Under the pieces are notes generated by a model. That model was not told where the DNA came from. It made no database searches and saw nothing but the letters and a program-made list of their open reading frames with translations. Below, piece by piece: positions 22,130-22,462 of a DNA stretch of 22,462 nt; position 1 is the first letter of the stretch, and every line of letters starts with the position of its first letter. The translations under genes and the position numbers were made by a program. Location of the stretch: positions 1-22,462 of IMG/VR virus record IMGVR_UViG_3300048929_000467, one strand, 5' to 3'. The stretch is from a virus.

Positions 22130-22462
22130 GTGAAAGGCATGAACCGAAACACCGGCGCGGTACTGTCCGGGACGGCGCATATCCGCCAGTCCGTGCAGGA
22201 CATTCTTTCCACCCCCACCGGCACGCGGGTGATGCTGCCGGACTATGGCAGCGATTTACTCACCCTTGTTGATGCCCCTGACGACAGGCTGACGCAAATC
22301 CGGCTGGTGATGGCCACCGCCGTCGCGCTGGATAGATGGGAGCCGCGCATCACCGTGCAGTCGGTCTCCGCCAGCCGGACGGGGGCGGGGCGGCTCGCGG
22401 TTGACCTGACGGCCACCGATACCGAAACGCAGAAACTTATTCGCCTGGAGGGGCTGACGGTT
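22130..22462 (+). CDS. Baseplate wedge protein gpW (gp25-like), partial
   Basis: The 111 codons present run to the window end. The sequence matches P2 gpW and T4 gp25-like wedge proteins: KGMNRNTGAVLSGTAHIRQS, DILSTPTGTRVMLPDYGSDL (the signature turn), then WEPRITVQSVSA. P2 gpW has GMNR a few residues inside its start, which supports GTG 22130 here rather than ATG 22139. Wedge proteins connect the hub to the sheath in contractile baseplates, so a sheath gene would be expected downstream. Confidence 0.87.
   Translation, partial: MKGMNRNTGAVLSGTAHIRQSVQDILSTPTGTRVMLPDYGSDLLTLVDAPDDRLTQIRLVMATAVALDRWEPRITVQSVSASRTGAGRLAVDLTATDTETQKLIRLEGLTV

Noticed and set aside
1-22462. CRISPR arrays, tRNA and rRNA genes, insertion sequences
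   Set aside because: No spaced direct repeats, no tRNA cloverleaf and no transposase or terminal inverted-repeat pair with target duplication were found by reading; a tRNAscan run could still find a degenerate tRNA in 3044-3376.

Overview
This window is the lysis-to-early-tail part of a temperate bacteriophage genome, almost certainly a prophage of an enterobacterium (Klebsiella/Enterobacter/Pantoea-like). Three things point there: the lambda-family head genes, the lambda-type Rz/Rz1 spanin pair, and an enterobacterial-type phenolic acid decarboxylase carried as cargo. Integrase, repressor and replication genes are not seen and must lie outside the window. The virion looks like a hybrid: a lambda-like cos-packaged head followed by P2-like genes for a contractile-type tail (tube, gpU, spike gpV, gp25-like gpW).

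Layout: (1) 1-1824, end of the middle/early region: a small unknown protein behind a palindromic operator-like site, then a tightly overlapping run of a Ref-like HNH nuclease, a RusA resolvase and a DUF1133-like, Q-positioned protein. (2) 1825-6231, accessory block: a small protein plus a three-helix membrane protein with its own terminator, a structured non-coding stretch with a large imperfect inverted repeat, a leaderless GH16 glycoside hydrolase with its own terminator, and on the minus strand a phenolic acid decarboxylase and an unknown Cys-containing protein. (3) 6232-7820, lysis cassette: two membrane proteins (holin/antiholin), a TIGR02594-type Cys/His/Asn endolysin, Rz and embedded Rz1. 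(4) 7821-10990, second accessory block: a decayed AraC-type regulator, an intact AT-rich 719-residue C10 (streptopain-like) cysteine peptidase with a beta-rich C-terminus, and a decayed DUF2000-like gene. (5) 10991-11256, cos region: cosQ, cosN and a cosB-like array with an IHF-like site. (6) 11257-19567, head module in lambda order: small and large terminase, gpW, portal, S49 protease with nested scaffold, decoration protein, capsid, FI, FII, Z. (7) 19580-22462, tail module: terminator-like protein, tube, gpU, gpV, a 45-residue membrane peptide, and gpW cut by the window end.

How the parts may work together: the structural genes are nearly all coupled by 1-30 nt overlaps and form a late operon. 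Intrinsic terminators lie inside it (after D, after E, after V), so it presumably depends on an antitermination system. The GH16 gene sits between the Q-like gene and the lysis genes, where Shiga-toxin genes sit in lambdoid phages. The C10 peptidase sits between Rz and cos, the lambda bor position. Both lack signal peptides. My main hypothesis (inference) is that they are morons whose products leave the cell by phage lysis. Padc-type phenolic detoxification and a beta-glucan-type hydrolase would fit a plant- or insect-associated host.
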